Shown here: positions 50,125 to 59,388 of the stretch, piece by piece | Numbering within the stretch: the stretch's first letter is position 1 | Layout: each line of letters begins with the position of its first letter | From: Gammaproteobacteria bacterium | GTDB taxonomy: Bacteria; Pseudomonadota; Gammaproteobacteria; HK1 | Assembly: GCA_021773635.1 (NCBI GenBank) | Contig: JAJFJV010000011.1 | Location: 29,335 to 93,334 of the forward strand | Direction of reading: 5' to 3' | DNA length: 64,000 nt | Position numbers and translations under genes: made by a program | The notes under the pieces: model-generated | Seen by the model: only the letters and a program-made list of their open reading frames with translations | Told to the model about the DNA's origin: nothing | Database searches by the model: none

Positions 50125-50685
50125 TTATCTGACATCGCCACGCCAGTGCTCTGGCTGCCAGAGCACTTCCTCGCCTTCTGCCCGCGCCAGGTAACGGGCG
50201 ATGACAAAGAGCAGGTCCGAAATGCGATTAAGGTAACGTTGGCTTTCAGGATTAACCACCTCTTCCTGCGACAGCGATACCAGCCGGCGCTCGGTCCGGC
50301 GACAAATGGCCCGTGCCTGATGGCAGGCCGCCGCGGCCAGGCTGCCACCGGGAAGAATGAATTCACGCAAGGGAGGCAGTTCATCGTTAAAAGCAGTGAG
50401 CTGCTTCTCTACGGCCACCACGTCCGCGGCAATAATTCGCGTTTCACCGGGTAACGCCAGCTCGCCCCCCAATACCATCAGGCCATGTTGCACATGCAGC
50501 AAACAGATATCCGCCTCTTTGGGTAATGCATGCGCCCTCACCGCACCGATGGCGCTATTGAGCTCATCCACATCACCCAGCGTCTCGATGCGCCCGTTAT
50601 CCTTGGCAATACGGCGACCATCGGCAAGGCCCGTCGTGCCCTCATCCCCGGTACGTGTACTGATTTTTGAAAGCCGGTTTCCCAT
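50125..50685 (-). CDS. Cob(I)alamin adenosyltransferase, PduO type
   Basis: Transfers the adenosyl group of ATP to cob(I)alamin to make coenzyme B12. The 186 residues show the ATP loop ISTRTGDEGTTGLADGRRI at the N-terminus, GDVDELNSAIG, FILPGGSLAAAACHQARAICRRTERRL and YLNRISDLLFVIARYLAR, a complete PduO domain. It sits downstream of tonB (11 bases) in the B12 locus. Confidence 0.95.
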   Translation of the reverse strand: MGNRLSKISTRTGDEGTTGLADGRRIAKDNGRIETLGDVDELNSAIGAVRAHALPKEADICLLHVQHGLMVLGGELALPGETRIIAADVVAVEKQLTAFNDELPPLREFILPGGSLAAAACHQARAICRRTERRLVSLSQEEVVNPESQRYLNRISDLLFVIARYLARAEGEEVLWQPEHWRGDVR

Positions 50686-50696
50686 CGGTATCCTCC

Positions 50697-51473
50697 CTAC
50701 CAGGAGCGCGCGAAAACCACTTTTACCTGGAAGTCGTGAGCGGCCTGTACATAGCTGCTCGCCTCCTCCACGGGCGATACTCTGGCAACTGCAGCACCAG
50801 CGGCCCGATCGAGGGCCCCGTGTCCACTGGATTTCAGAACCTTTATATTTCCTATCTCACCATCTGGCCCCAGCTGGAAGGCAATGGTTGCAACGCCGTC
50901 CAGGCGCCGGCGTTTTGCGATATAGGGATAGCGCTTGTGACGGTCGATTTCGCGGTGCAGCACCTCCAGTAAACGGGCCGCAGAATCATTGTTTTCTTCC
51001 TCTCCCTGCCGCTGGCTGTCCAGTGTTTCAATCGTCGTCACAGCGCCGTGATTTACCATCGCGATATTGACCGGCTCGGCCGCCACGGGCCCCGTTCCCG
51101 TTACGACGGTCGCTAATCGGGTTTTTGGTGACACCGATATGGGCAAGGCAGGCTGTCGCCGGGGCTGCTGTTGCGGGCGTAACTTCCGCAAGGCGGGTGG
51201 GCGCCGTACCGTCTGCACAGAGTGTCTGGTCGGTATCTCCGGCCGGGATGGCCTGGCCTTGGCACTGTCCGGCTCCCGTGGTTTCGTCACCTCGTCTGCC
51301 CCCGTCATGGACACCCCGGACAAAACACTCATGCGGGTATGGATGATGGGAGCGCCCTGGGCCGGGGTTTTGGTGGCGGGAAAAACATAGGCCCAGCCGC
51401 TGAATACGGCGGCATGGGCCAGTGTCGAAACCAGCAACCAACTGGCGAGACGATGGGAAGAAGCGAGATTCAC
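50697..51473 (-). CDS. Energy transducer TonB
   Basis: Couples proton-motive force to TonB-dependent receptors. The 258 residues have an N-terminal membrane helix (ASWLLVSTLAHAAVFSGWAYVF), a long Pro/Arg/Lys-rich periplasmic spacer, and the C-terminal TonB domain YPYIAKRRRLDGVATIAFQLG...VLKSSGHGALDRAA. It lies between the B12 receptor (10 bases) and the adenosyltransferase, so it probably serves that receptor. ExbB/ExbD are not adjacent. Confidence 0.9.
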   Translation of the reverse strand: MNLASSHRLASWLLVSTLAHAAVFSGWAYVFPATKTPAQGAPIIHTRMSVLSGVSMTGADEVTKPREPDSAKARPSRPEIPTRHSVQTVRRPPALRKLRPQQQPRRQPALPISVSPKTRLATVVTGTGPVAAEPVNIAMVNHGAVTTIETLDSQRQGEEENNDSAARLLEVLHREIDRHKRYPYIAKRRRLDGVATIAFQLGPDGEIGNIKVLKSSGHGALDRAAGAAVARVSPVEEASSYVQAAHDFQVKVVFARSW

Positions 51474-51483
51474 AGCTCAGAGT

Positions 51484-53493
51484 CTAGTCAAAGCGGTAGC
51501 GGGTGGTAAGCAGAAAATTGCGCTCCGGCGCCGGGAATAATGCGCCAAAGGCATTTGCCACTTCATTGTACTCCCGATTCAGGAGGTTATTGACCCGGGC
51601 GGACACACTCAGACTGCCCCGCTCATAGCTCATGTGCAGATTGAGCACACCATAGCCGGGCTGCCGAGCCATGGCATTGGCGTTGTCCCCCGACAAAAAC
51701 TGATCGCCGGTGAGCTGCAATTCCAGCAAGGCGCTCCAGGATGGGCGTATCCGGTAACTAGCCGTCGCCCGCAGCAAATGCTTGGCCACCCCGGAGATCT
51801 GCTTACCATTAAAGGTGCCTGAATCGAAATAGGCATCGGTATAGCTATAGCTGCCCGCCAGGTGGAGTTTGGAACTGAACCCGTAACCACCCTCAAGAAT
51901 CAGGCCATCGTGCACGGTTGAGGCGTAGTTTACATTGGCGCCGGGAAAGGGCCCGGAGGGTGGCGCCGCAGTAGGATCAAAGCCAATCTCATTCTTGAGG
52001 TCGAGACGATAGAGCACCAGCTTGAGAAAAGCCTCGCTTTGGCGCCACTCACCACCCCCCTCCCAGGATGTTCCCGTTTGGGTCTTGAGCCCCACCACTC
52101 CCGGCGAGGTAAAGGTCTGCTCATCCACCTTGGCAAAACGAAAATTACCGTCCCGGCGGGCAAACAACCGCCACTGGGGATGGGGGCGATAGCTAAGGCC
52201 AAATTCACCCACAAATTGATCGTCCTTAAGGGATACACCTGCCGGAAAGGCAGTGGAATGTCTCAGCTGGTTTTTTACCTGCGCCTGACGCCCGCCAATC
52301 GTGGCGATCCACCCGGAGGCAAAGGGAACCACCGCTTGGGCGTAGAGGCCATGCACATCCTGACGATTACCGGTGGTGGTCGTAACGCCAAAAAAAGTAT
52401 TGGTTGTGTCGTAGTCGGCGCGGTCAATATCGGCACCAATGGTAATCACCAACTCCCCGGCAGCGAGGCCGTAGCTACCCACAAACCGGGGGGTGAAACC
52501 GCGCTGGATGCGCTCCTGCGGGGTATCGCTGTTGGCTCCAAAAAATACCAGCCGGGAGAAACCCGTAACCTTGCGATAATTCCAGTCGCCTTCGAAACTC
52601 CAGTTATCCGATAGCGACAGCTCGGCTCCAAACCGGGCAACCTCGGTGTCAGAAGCAGCAAAATCATTCGGACGCACTGACTGACGACGGTCGGGACTGG
52701 CCACCAGATCGGCGAGTGTGAGACGTCCCGCCAGACGCAGGTTTTCCTTTACGTCCTGGAGCTCCACGAACAATCTGCCGTGATCATACTCCCAGTCAAA
52801 TTTGCCAAAATAGTTCCAGTAATCCTGGCGGTTGTTGTCGCGGTAATTGTTGCTCCGCAGGCGCTCACCGGAGAGCTGATATCCCAGGCCATTGGTAAAG
52901 CGGTTGCCGGTGCGCAAGCGCAGGGTCTTGCGCCCATAACTACCGATACCCATCTCCCCCTCGGCGAAAAACACCCGATTTTTCCGGGTGATGATATTGA
53001 TCACCCCGCCCACCGCCTGATCCCCGTAGAGCGTACCGGCACTACCCTGAATAATCTCTACCCGCTCCACATCCTTGAGGGAAATACTATTCAAATCCGG
53101 GCTGGCGATATCGGTATTATTCAGGCGGCGTCCGTCCACCAGCACCAGCACATTGGCATTGGCACTCTCGTTAAAACCACGGACACCAATACTGGCACGG
53201 CTGCCATCGCCAAAGGTGTCGTTAACCTGCACTCCACCCCGGCCACGTAACACCTCGACTACATGAGCGGCACCACTGGCCTCAATCTCCTCCCGGGTAA
53301 TCACCGTGATACTGGCAGGCACGGTCACCAGGCTTTGTTCAGAACGGGTGGCGCTCACCACCACCGGCTGGACTTCCAGGGGCTCCGTGGCCGCAGCCGG
53401 CAATGCTGAAAAGGACAAGGGGAAAAGGGTTAACAAAAAGGTGAACGCGTGACGGCTACCGCCCACACGCCGATAAAGGTCGACACAAAACAT
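51484..53493 (-). CDS. btuB: TonB-dependent vitamin B12 receptor (BtuB family)
   Basis: Outer-membrane beta-barrel importer. The start at 53493 gives a signal peptide (FTFLLTLFPLSFSALPAAA) and 669 residues. A TonB-box-like stretch VVVSATRSEQ is followed by the plug domain (RGRGGVQVNDTFGDGS, VLVLVDGRRLNN, IEIIQGSAGTLYGDQAVGGVINIIT) and the barrel. Substrate is inferred from the cobalamin riboswitch 157 bases upstream and the B12 genes downstream. The protein ends in YRFD instead of a terminal aromatic residue. Confidence 0.9.
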   Translation of the reverse strand: MFCVDLYRRVGGSRHAFTFLLTLFPLSFSALPAAATEPLEVQPVVVSATRSEQSLVTVPASITVITREEIEASGAAHVVEVLRGRGGVQVNDTFGDGSRASIGVRGFNESANANVLVLVDGRRLNNTDIASPDLNSISLKDVERVEIIQGSAGTLYGDQAVGGVINIITRKNRVFFAEGEMGIGSYGRKTLRLRTGNRFTNGLGYQLSGERLRSNNYRDNNRQDYWNYFGKFDWEYDHGRLFVELQDVKENLRLAGRLTLADLVASPDRRQSVRPNDFAASDTEVARFGAELSLSDNWSFEGDWNYRKVTGFSRLVFFGANSDTPQERIQRGFTPRFVGSYGLAAGELVITIGADIDRADYDTTNTFFGVTTTTGNRQDVHGLYAQAVVPFASGWIATIGGRQAQVKNQLRHSTAFPAGVSLKDDQFVGEFGLSYRPHPQWRLFARRDGNFRFAKVDEQTFTSPGVVGLKTQTGTSWEGGGEWRQSEAFLKLVLYRLDLKNEIGFDPTAAPPSGPFPGANVNYASTVHDGLILEGGYGFSSKLHLAGSYSYTDAYFDSGTFNGKQISGVAKHLLRATASYRIRPSWSALLELQLTGDQFLSGDNANAMARQPGYGVLNLHMSYERGSLSVSARVNNLLNREYNEVANAFGALFPAPERNFLLTTRYRFD

Positions 53494-53649
53494 CACAGAC
53501 TCCCGGCCGCCGGTAGGCACACCCGCGCCACACAACGACCTAACAGATTTCAGGGTCCGCTATGGGGAACAGTCAGGGATGGCGGGGGGCAAAACAACAC
53601 CCGGTCGGGGAACAGTTTCCACGAAACCACGCTCACCCGGGTTGCCCTC

Positions 53650-53862
53650 CGCAACGGGATTAGCGTCATTTCAGGCCGGTCTCCGGGCTTGTGAGTGGCC
53701 TTCCGGCCCAGTGGATCGCCTTCCCACGCTGATGCGCAGTGGCATTTCGATCCGCCTTCTCACCTACCGTTGCGGGGGCAGCGCCGGAATTGTGCACGCG
53801 ACAGCGCGACGCACCGGCTTCCCATTTCACTCCTCGGGCGAATGCCTTCAGAGCACCTCATA
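53650..53862 (-). ncRNA. Cobalamin riboswitch
   Basis: Read on the - strand it has the class elements in order: GGTGCTCTGAAGGC opening at 53857-53844, a GAAATGGGAAGCCGGTG segment, GCTGCCCCCGCAACGGTA, the B12 box GCCACTG at 53743-53737, and CACAAGCCCGGAGACCGGCCT near the 3' end. This is the typical AdoCbl/B12 riboswitch controlling uptake genes, here btuB, tonB, pduO and the DUF6580 gene. The promoter must lie in the 75 bases between 53862 and the uxs stop. Confidence 0.95.
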
Positions 53863-53937
53863 TGACTGCGGCGCAGTGTAGAGCGCACGCGGGAATACTG
53901 TCAAACGGAGATGCCGCGCATACACCCCCAACTGTAT

Positions 53938-54912
53938 CTACGCTCCCGGCGCCTCTCCGCCCTGCACCATTAGCTGCTCAAAATACGCGATGGTGCGCAC
54001 CAAGCCCTGCTCTAATGGAATCTTTGGCTCCCAATCCAGCTGCTTGCGGGCGAGGCCGATATCAGGGCAACGCTGCCGTGGGTCGTCACTGGGCAGTGGC
54101 TTTGACTCAAGCCGGGAAGTTGAGCCCGTAAGCTCGATAATCTTTTCCGCCAGTTCACGAATGGTGAACTCCACCGGATTTCCCAGATTGACCGGCCCGG
54201 TAAAATCCTCCGGGGTCGCCATCAACCTTAAAAAACCCTCAACCAAATCATCCACGTAGCAAAAGGATCGGCTCTGTTCGCCATCGCCGTAAATGGTAAT
54301 GGCTTCACCCCGCAACGCCTGAAGAATGAAGTTGGACACCACCCGGCCATCATTGGGATGCATGTGCGGACCGTAGGTATTGAAAATGCGTGCCACCTTG
54401 ATGGGCATATTGTGTTGCCGACGGTAGTCAAAAAAAAGTGTTTCCGCACAACGCTTGCCCTCGTCATAGCAGGAACGTATTCCCACCGGGTTGACCCGCC
54501 CCCAATATTCTTCACGCTGGGGATGTACCTCCGGGTCCCCGTAGACCTCGCTGGTGGATGCCTGGAGAATCCGGGCCTTTACCCGTTTTGCCAGCCCCAG
54601 CATATTGATGGCGCCGTGCACGCTGGTCTTGGTGGTTTGCACCGGATCAAACTGATAGTGGATGGGCGAGGCGGGACAGGCGAGGTTATAGATTTCATCC
54701 ACTTCCACATAGAGGGGGAAGGTCACGTCGTGACGAATCACCTCGAAAAACGGGTGGTCCAGTAATTCGCGCACATTCTCCTTGGTGCCGGTGTAGAAAT
54801 TATCCACACAGAGCACATCGTTCCCCTGTTCCAACAAGCGCCGACACAGGTGGGAGCCGAGGAAACCGGCCCCACCCGTCACCAGTACCCGCTTAGCCGT
54901 CAGTGCCTTCAT
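53938..54912 (-). CDS. UDP-glucuronate decarboxylase (UXS)
   Basis: NAD-dependent SDR enzyme converting UDP-glucuronate to UDP-xylose for polysaccharide synthesis. The 324 residues show [18 protein letters not shown] (NAD site), [47 protein letters not shown] (catalytic YxxxK) and [19 protein letters not shown], all diagnostic of UXS rather than UDP-glucose epimerase. It is isolated from other sugar genes; with the PEP-CTERM protein it hints at exopolysaccharide production. Confidence 0.93.
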   Translation of the reverse strand: MKALTAKRVLVTGGAGFLGSHLCRRLLEQGNDVLCVDNFYTGTKENVRELLDHPFFEVIRHDVTFPLYVEVDEIYNLACPASPIHYQFDPVQTTKTSVHGAINMLGLAKRVKARILQASTSEVYGDPEVHPQREEYWGRVNPVGIRSCYDEGKRCAETLFFDYRRQHNMPIKVARIFNTYGPHMHPNDGRVVSNFILQALRGEAITIYGDGEQSRSFCYVDDLVEGFLRLMATPEDFTGPVNLGNPVEFTIRELAEKIIELTGSTSRLESKPLPSDDPRQRCPDIGLARKQLDWEPKIPLEQGLVRTIAYFEQLMVQGGEAPGA

Positions 54913-54978
54913 TCAATGCCTCGTCTAATGATTAAAATATCAAACCGCAACAACAAAATCTCGTCTGGAACCCTATTT

Positions 54979-55536
54979 TTAATTTGTGTTTTCTGCCAGT
55001 TCACGGCGAAAACGCGCCCACTGGAAAGCTGGCCCCGGGTCAGTCTTTCGCCCGGGAGAAATATCCCTGTGCCCTACAATTCGTCGCTCGCTAATGGCGG
55101 GCCAGCGACACATCAGCGCGTAGCTCAGTTGCGCCAGACGCTGGTACTGCGCATCGGTGTAGGAGGCATGGTCCGTCCCCTCCAGCTCTATCCCGATAGA
55201 AAAATCGTTACAGTCTTCCCGCTCCTGCAGGCAGGATATTCCTGCATGCCAGGCCCGTTTGGAGAAGCCCACGTATTGGGTAATCACACCTGCCCGGTTA
55301 ATCAGTGCATGGGCAGAAACCCGCAGCCCATCCAGTTCGGCAAAGGCCGGGTGAGTACTGGCATCAATCCGATTGCAAAATAGCTCATCAATGTGCGCCC
55401 CGCCAAAGTGCCCCGGAGGCAGGCTGATGTTATGGATTACCAGGGCATCAATGCAGCAACCCGGGGGACGTTCATCCCAGTTAGGTGAAATGACCCGGCG
55501 CACATCCTCCAGCCAGTCGGCAGAATCAAATCGCAT
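54979..55536 (-). CDS. ampD: 1,6-anhydro-N-acetylmuramyl-L-alanine amidase AmpD
   Basis: Cytosolic zinc amidase of peptidoglycan recycling that removes the peptide from anhydroMurNAc. The start at 55536 gives 185 residues without signal peptide (MRFDSADWL); an upstream frame extension lies in the CBS gene. Zinc ligands are the His of LVIHNIS and the H and D in VGHRDISPGRKTDPGPAF; SAHALI and IGIELEG are family motifs. It follows the CBS gene by 7 bases. AmpD, MupP-like phosphatase and lytic transglycosylase all belong to wall turnover. Confidence 0.95.
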   Translation of the reverse strand: MRFDSADWLEDVRRVISPNWDERPPGCCIDALVIHNISLPPGHFGGAHIDELFCNRIDASTHPAFAELDGLRVSAHALINRAGVITQYVGFSKRAWHAGISCLQEREDCNDFSIGIELEGTDHASYTDAQYQRLAQLSYALMCRWPAISERRIVGHRDISPGRKTDPGPAFQWARFRRELAENTN

Positions 55537-55543
55537 ACCGTGC

Positions 55544-55951
55544 TCACGCGCCCTTGCGAAGACCACGCATGACCATGTCGTTAAGGCTGATGATGCCAAT
55601 GATCTCGCCGTTCTCCACCACTGGCGCACGTGACAATCCGTGGCGCGAAAAAAGGCGCGCGCTGTAGCGGATGTCCATGTCAGCCTCCACGGCGATAACC
55701 GGCTTAGTCATCACCTCGTAGACGTTGACCCGGTCCGCCGGGCGGTTAGTGGCGAGCACCTCCCGGGCAATATCCGAAAGCAGGAGGATTCCGTACACAT
55801 CGTGCTCATGAGACTTGTTGACTATCAGGCACTTGGCCTCCAGATGCTCCATGGCGTCCAGGGCCGCCTTGATGGTTGCCATACCGTCCACCCGATCAAA
55901 GCGGGGTTTCATAATGTCCCTGACAAAGATAATTTCCTCGTGTGCGCTCAT
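55544..55951 (-). CDS. Two-CBS-domain protein
   Basis: A 135-residue protein made of two tandem CBS domains (DIMKPRFDRVDGMATIKAALDAM ... YEVMTKPVIAVEADMDIRYSARLF ... GEIIGIISLNDMVMRGL), the type that binds adenosine nucleotides and regulates transporters or enzymes. It overlaps the P-II-like gene by 4 bases, placing it in the DUF1538 operon, so it likely senses energy or nucleotide state for that transporter. No catalytic domain is present. Confidence 0.88.
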   Translation of the reverse strand: MSAHEEIIFVRDIMKPRFDRVDGMATIKAALDAMEHLEAKCLIVNKSHEHDVYGILLLSDIAREVLATNRPADRVNVYEVMTKPVIAVEADMDIRYSARLFSRHGLSRAPVVENGEIIGIISLNDMVMRGLRKGA

Positions 55952-56298
55952 AATTCTTCCTCCACCACGGTCGTGAGTTTCTCCACCTGATGGGCGACGC
56001 CCACGGCATCCTCCACATCAATTTGAAAGGCAATCCCCGCCCCCTTGGTATGGCCAAATTCCGCCACTACTTCGATGGTCTCCAGGATGTTACGGCTCAG
56101 GTGTTCTTCCACCAAAAATAACAACATGTCACGCTGGGTCTCGAGGCTCAGGCCAAGGAAAGTTTTGGACACATCTACCCCTTCGCCACGGGCGTGATTG
56201 ATGACTGTAGAACCAGTGGCTCCGGCTTCCCGAGCTGCGTCCATCACGGCATTGGTTTTATTGTCGTCGACCAGCGCGATAATCAATTTGAAATGCAT
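55948..56298 (-). CDS. P-II-like signalling protein
   Basis: A 116-residue ferredoxin-like protein of the P-II superfamily: FKLIIALVDDNKTNAVMDAAREAGATGSTVI at the N-terminus, a long loop region with DVSKTFLGLSLETQRD, and the EVVAEFGHTKGAGIAFQIDVEDAVG C-terminal part. It is not GlnB/GlnK: the T-loop Tyr51 context is missing. It lies 15 bases after the second DUF1538 gene. P-II-like proteins of this class regulate adjacent ion transporters, suggesting control of the DUF1538 pair. Confidence 0.82.
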   Translation of the reverse strand: MHFKLIIALVDDNKTNAVMDAAREAGATGSTVINHARGEGVDVSKTFLGLSLETQRDMLLFLVEEHLSRNILETIEVVAEFGHTKGAGIAFQIDVEDAVGVAHQVEKLTTVVEEEL

Positions 56299-56313
56299 GC
56301 TGCACCTCCCAGG

Positions 56314-57090
56314 TTATTTCGATAGCTTCCGCTCATGGCGCCACTGGCTAAGCTGGGCATAGGCCAGAACCCCCATGATGGGAAACAGACTTGCAAAAGC
56401 AATAAGGCCAAAACCATCCAGCACCGGGCTGCGCCCCGGCACATGAGTCGCCAGCCCAAGCCCCAGGGCGGCAACGATGGGCACGGTAACAGTGGAAGTG
56501 GTGACCCCGCCGGAATCATAGGCCAGTGCAATGATCCCGCGCGGAACAAACAGCGTCTGCACCATCACCAGGATATAACCGGCGATGATATAGATATGTA
56601 GCGGGGTCCCGCTCACGATGCGAAAACACCCCAGGGTAATACCCACCGCAACGCCCAGGGCGACGGAAATTCGCAGTCCCGTTACGCTGATGGCACCACC
56701 GGACACATCCTGCGCCTTAATCGCCACCGCCAGTAATGAAGGCTCGGCAATGGTGGTCGAAAAACCAATGGCAAAGGCAAAGATATATACCCAGTAATAA
56801 TCCGCCCACCCCAGCTGATCCGCGGCCCGCCCGGTGACTTCCTGCAGGAAATCAAGGTCAGTCAGTTGCTGGGCCATTAATTTTCCCAGCGGAAACAGCG
56901 CCTGCTCCAGCCCCTTGAGAAATAACGCGAGCCCGAGAATGACATAAACAACGCCCAACGCCACCCGCTTCAGGTTGGGAACCGGACGACGGATAGCAAA
57001 AAACTGGAAACCACCGATAATCACCAGAATGGGGAGTACGTCGCGGATCGTCTCCAGCAACACTTGCGCCAATTGCAGCAGAAAATTCAC
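56314..57090 (-). CDS. DUF1538 membrane protein, second of pair
   Basis: A 258-residue polytopic membrane protein of the DUF1538 family. It has the hallmark [18 protein letters not shown] and [25 protein letters not shown] segments that also occur in its partner. Pairs of DUF1538 proteins (named UmpAB in Halomonas) have been described, to my recollection, as a two-component Na+(Li+,K+)/H+ antiporter. The 4-base overlap with the first DUF1538 gene suggests a heteromeric complex. The ion specificity here is inference. Confidence 0.85.
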   Translation of the reverse strand: MNFLLQLAQVLLETIRDVLPILVIIGGFQFFAIRRPVPNLKRVALGVVYVILGLALFLKGLEQALFPLGKLMAQQLTDLDFLQEVTGRAADQLGWADYYWVYIFAFAIGFSTTIAEPSLLAVAIKAQDVSGGAISVTGLRISVALGVAVGITLGCFRIVSGTPLHIYIIAGYILVMVQTLFVPRGIIALAYDSGGVTTSTVTVPIVAALGLGLATHVPGRSPVLDGFGLIAFASLFPIMGVLAYAQLSQWRHERKLSK

Positions 57091-57821
57091 CGTCCTGCCT
57101 CCAGCAAAATGCCATACCCCATGACAAACAACATGGGGCTCAGAGAGGCGAAGGCAATCAAGCCAAAACCATCGGTCATGGGATTCCGGCCCCGGATACT
57201 GGAAGCCAAACCAACCCCCAGGGCGGTCACCAGAGGGACGGTTATAGTCGAGGTAGTGACCCCGCCAGAATCATAGGCGATGCCAATAAATTCCCGCGGT
57301 GCAAACTGGGTAAGAACAACTACCCCGATATAACCCCCGAGGATGAAATACTGGATAGGCCAGTCACGCAAGATCCGGTAAACCCCCAACACCAGGGAAG
57401 CCCCCACGGCGATGCCGACGGTCATACGTAACTCAAAGGCATAACTCGCCTTGCTGGCCAACTCATTGGCGATATAGGACTCCGCAGCGGCCACCTCGGC
57501 GGCCTCGGCAGCCACCGCGATAAGTGCCGGCTCCGCCACGGTGGTCCCAAAACCCAGAGCAAATGCAAACAACAGCATCCACGGCAAACTGCCCTTGCGG
57601 GCAAAGTCATAGGCTAGCGATTCGCCCAGCGGAAAGAGACCGATTTCCAACCCCTGGATGAACAGGGTAAGGCCCAGGACCACAAGCACCAGCCCGGTCA
57701 ACAGGGCACCCAGATCGGGAATTGGCTGACGCAAGATAAACAGCTGAAAGATGGCAATGGTCAGGAAGATGGGCGCAAGGTCCCGAAGGCTCCCTCCCAG
57801 AGTGGAGAAAAAAGTTCGCAC
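57087..57821 (-). CDS. DUF1538 membrane protein, first of pair
   Basis: The 244-residue partner of the following DUF1538 protein, with the same two signature segments ([18 protein letters not shown] and [25 protein letters not shown]). It is the first gene of an apparent operon DUF1538-DUF1538-PII-like-CBS-ampD. Between it and the divergent nadC is a 170-base gap that should hold both promoters. Unlike its partner it has an insertion ([19 protein letters not shown]) after the first signature. Confidence 0.85.
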   Translation of the reverse strand: MRTFFSTLGGSLRDLAPIFLTIAIFQLFILRQPIPDLGALLTGLVLVVLGLTLFIQGLEIGLFPLGESLAYDFARKGSLPWMLLFAFALGFGTTVAEPALIAVAAEAAEVAAAESYIANELASKASYAFELRMTVGIAVGASLVLGVYRILRDWPIQYFILGGYIGVVVLTQFAPREFIGIAYDSGGVTTSTITVPLVTALGVGLASSIRGRNPMTDGFGLIAFASLSPMLFVMGYGILLEAGR

Positions 57822-57991
57822 TAAATGCCCTTTTCCAAGCAGCCGGTCGGCCGATTTGCAAAAACTGGATTATTGTAACCGAAGCGCCCCATTATAGAGC
57901 TCCGGAGGCTTTCGCAGCAGCCCTCAACTGTTCTTTTTTAGCCCGCCGAGAAGCCTTACAATCCCTGTCCTACCCACACCGGCACCAGAAC

Positions 57992-58834
57992 ATGAGTAAA
58001 ACCCCGTTACCCGATGACATCGCTGAGGTGGTGCGTCTGGCTCTCGCTGAAGATCTGGGCACAGGAGACGTTACCGCCACCCTCATCGCCCCCGACAAAA
58101 TGGCCAAGGCTACCATCATCAGCCGTGAGTCCGCGGTACTCTGTGGCAGCCCCTGGGTGGATGAAGTGTATCGACAGGTCGATGCCACCACCGAGATTCA
58201 TTGGCACCGAAAAGAGGGTGATCCACTGGTCCCCGATGAGCCGGTCTTCTCACTGCACGGTCGTGCCCGGGCGCTGCTTAGCGGTGAACGCGCGGCGCTC
58301 AATTTTCTTCAAACCCTTTCGGGAACGGCCACCACCGCCCACACCTATGCACAAGCAGTAGCGCACACCCCGGTCCGTATCCTTGATACACGCAAGACCA
58401 TTCCCGGCCTCAGAACCGCACAAAAATATGCGGTCCATTGTGGTGGTGCTTATAACCACCGTATTGGCCTCTTTGATGCTTTCCTCATCAAGGAAAATCA
58501 CATCGAGGCGGCGGGCTCTATAACCGCCGCCGTAGAACGGGCACAGGCGATGCGCGCGGATTTGCCGGTAGAGGTGGAAGTGGAGAACCTGGACGAATTT
58601 CGTGAGGCACTGGCGGCCGGTGCCGACATCGTAATGCTCGACAACTTCAGCCTGCCCGATGTCCAGCGTGCCGTCGCTCTCAACGCCGGACAGCTTAAAA
58701 TTGAAGTCTCCGGTAACGTCCATCTGGATGAGCTAAAAAAAATTGCCGACACCGGCATTAACTACATCTCCGTAGGTGCCTTAACCAAACACCTGCATAG
58801 CATCGATTTCTCCATGCGCTTCCAGAAAAATTAG
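57992..58834 (+). CDS. nadC: Nicotinate-nucleotide pyrophosphorylase (quinolinate phosphoribosyltransferase)
   Basis: Converts quinolinate and PRPP to nicotinate mononucleotide, following NadA in NAD synthesis. The 280 residues have ALAEDLGTGDVTATL, GERAALNFLQTLSGTAT, the RILDTRKTIPGLRTAQKYAV basic active-site segment, and EVEVENLDEFREAL with DIVMLDNFS. A TACAAT about 30 bases upstream may be its -10. The stop overlaps the convergent nudE-like gene by 4 bases. Confidence 0.97.
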   Translation: MSKTPLPDDIAEVVRLALAEDLGTGDVTATLIAPDKMAKATIISRESAVLCGSPWVDEVYRQVDATTEIHWHRKEGDPLVPDEPVFSLHGRARALLSGERAALNFLQTLSGTATTAHTYAQAVAHTPVRILDTRKTIPGLRTAQKYAVHCGGAYNHRIGLFDAFLIKENHIEAAGSITAAVERAQAMRADLPVEVEVENLDEFREALAAGADIVMLDNFSLPDVQRAVALNAGQLKIEVSGNVHLDELKKIADTGINYISVGALTKHLHSIDFSMRFQKN

Positions 58835-59388
58835 CCGGTAGCATCCTCGCCCAGAGTCGCCTCAGCCAGGGCGATGCCGGCAATGGCCCGTGCCTCACTA
58901 ATCTCTCCCGTACGCGCCATCTGGAAGGCCTGAGCGAGGGGTACACGCAGCACCGTCAGGGCATGCTCCTCATCACCCGCCAGCGGGGCGTCTCTCAGAT
59001 TAGTGGCGAGAAAAACATAACAGTGCTGATTGAGATAACCGGGGCTCAAGCTCATCCGCGCTAACAAACGTAAATTGCCGGCAAGCCCCGCCTCTTCCCG
59101 CAACTCCCTGAGTGCCGCCACTTCCGGGCTTTCCCCCGCATTGATCATTCCCTTGGGCAGACCCAGGGCACGCGCATCAATGGCACAGTGATATTCCTCC
59201 AGCAAAAACACATTGTGTGTCTCATCCACAGCCACAATGGCAACACTGTCCCCACCCTTGTCCACCACCTCACGTTCTACCAGCCTTCCCGAGCCCAGCT
59301 GTACTGCGTGGCGCAGGATCCGAAAAACCGCACCCTCAAACAGGGTTTCGGTATTGATGATGCGTTCGCACACGTCCCGTTTCCTCAA
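58831..59388 (-). CDS. nudE: Nudix hydrolase, ADP-ribose/ADP-compound type (NudE-like)
   Basis: A 185-residue Nudix pyrophosphatase with the motif GMINAGESPEVAALRELREEAG (GX5EX7REUXEEXG) and the upstream FLLEEYHCAIDARALGLPKG typical of ADP-compound hydrolases; E. coli NudE acts on ADP-ribose, Ap3A and NADH. The start overlaps the EamA gene end by 4 bases. Substrate specificity within ADP-ribose-type Nudix enzymes is not certain. Confidence 0.85.
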   Translation of the reverse strand: MRKRDVCERIINTETLFEGAVFRILRHAVQLGSGRLVEREVVDKGGDSVAIVAVDETHNVFLLEEYHCAIDARALGLPKGMINAGESPEVAALRELREEAGLAGNLRLLARMSLSPGYLNQHCYVFLATNLRDAPLAGDEEHALTVLRVPLAQAFQMARTGEISEARAIAGIALAEATLGEDATG

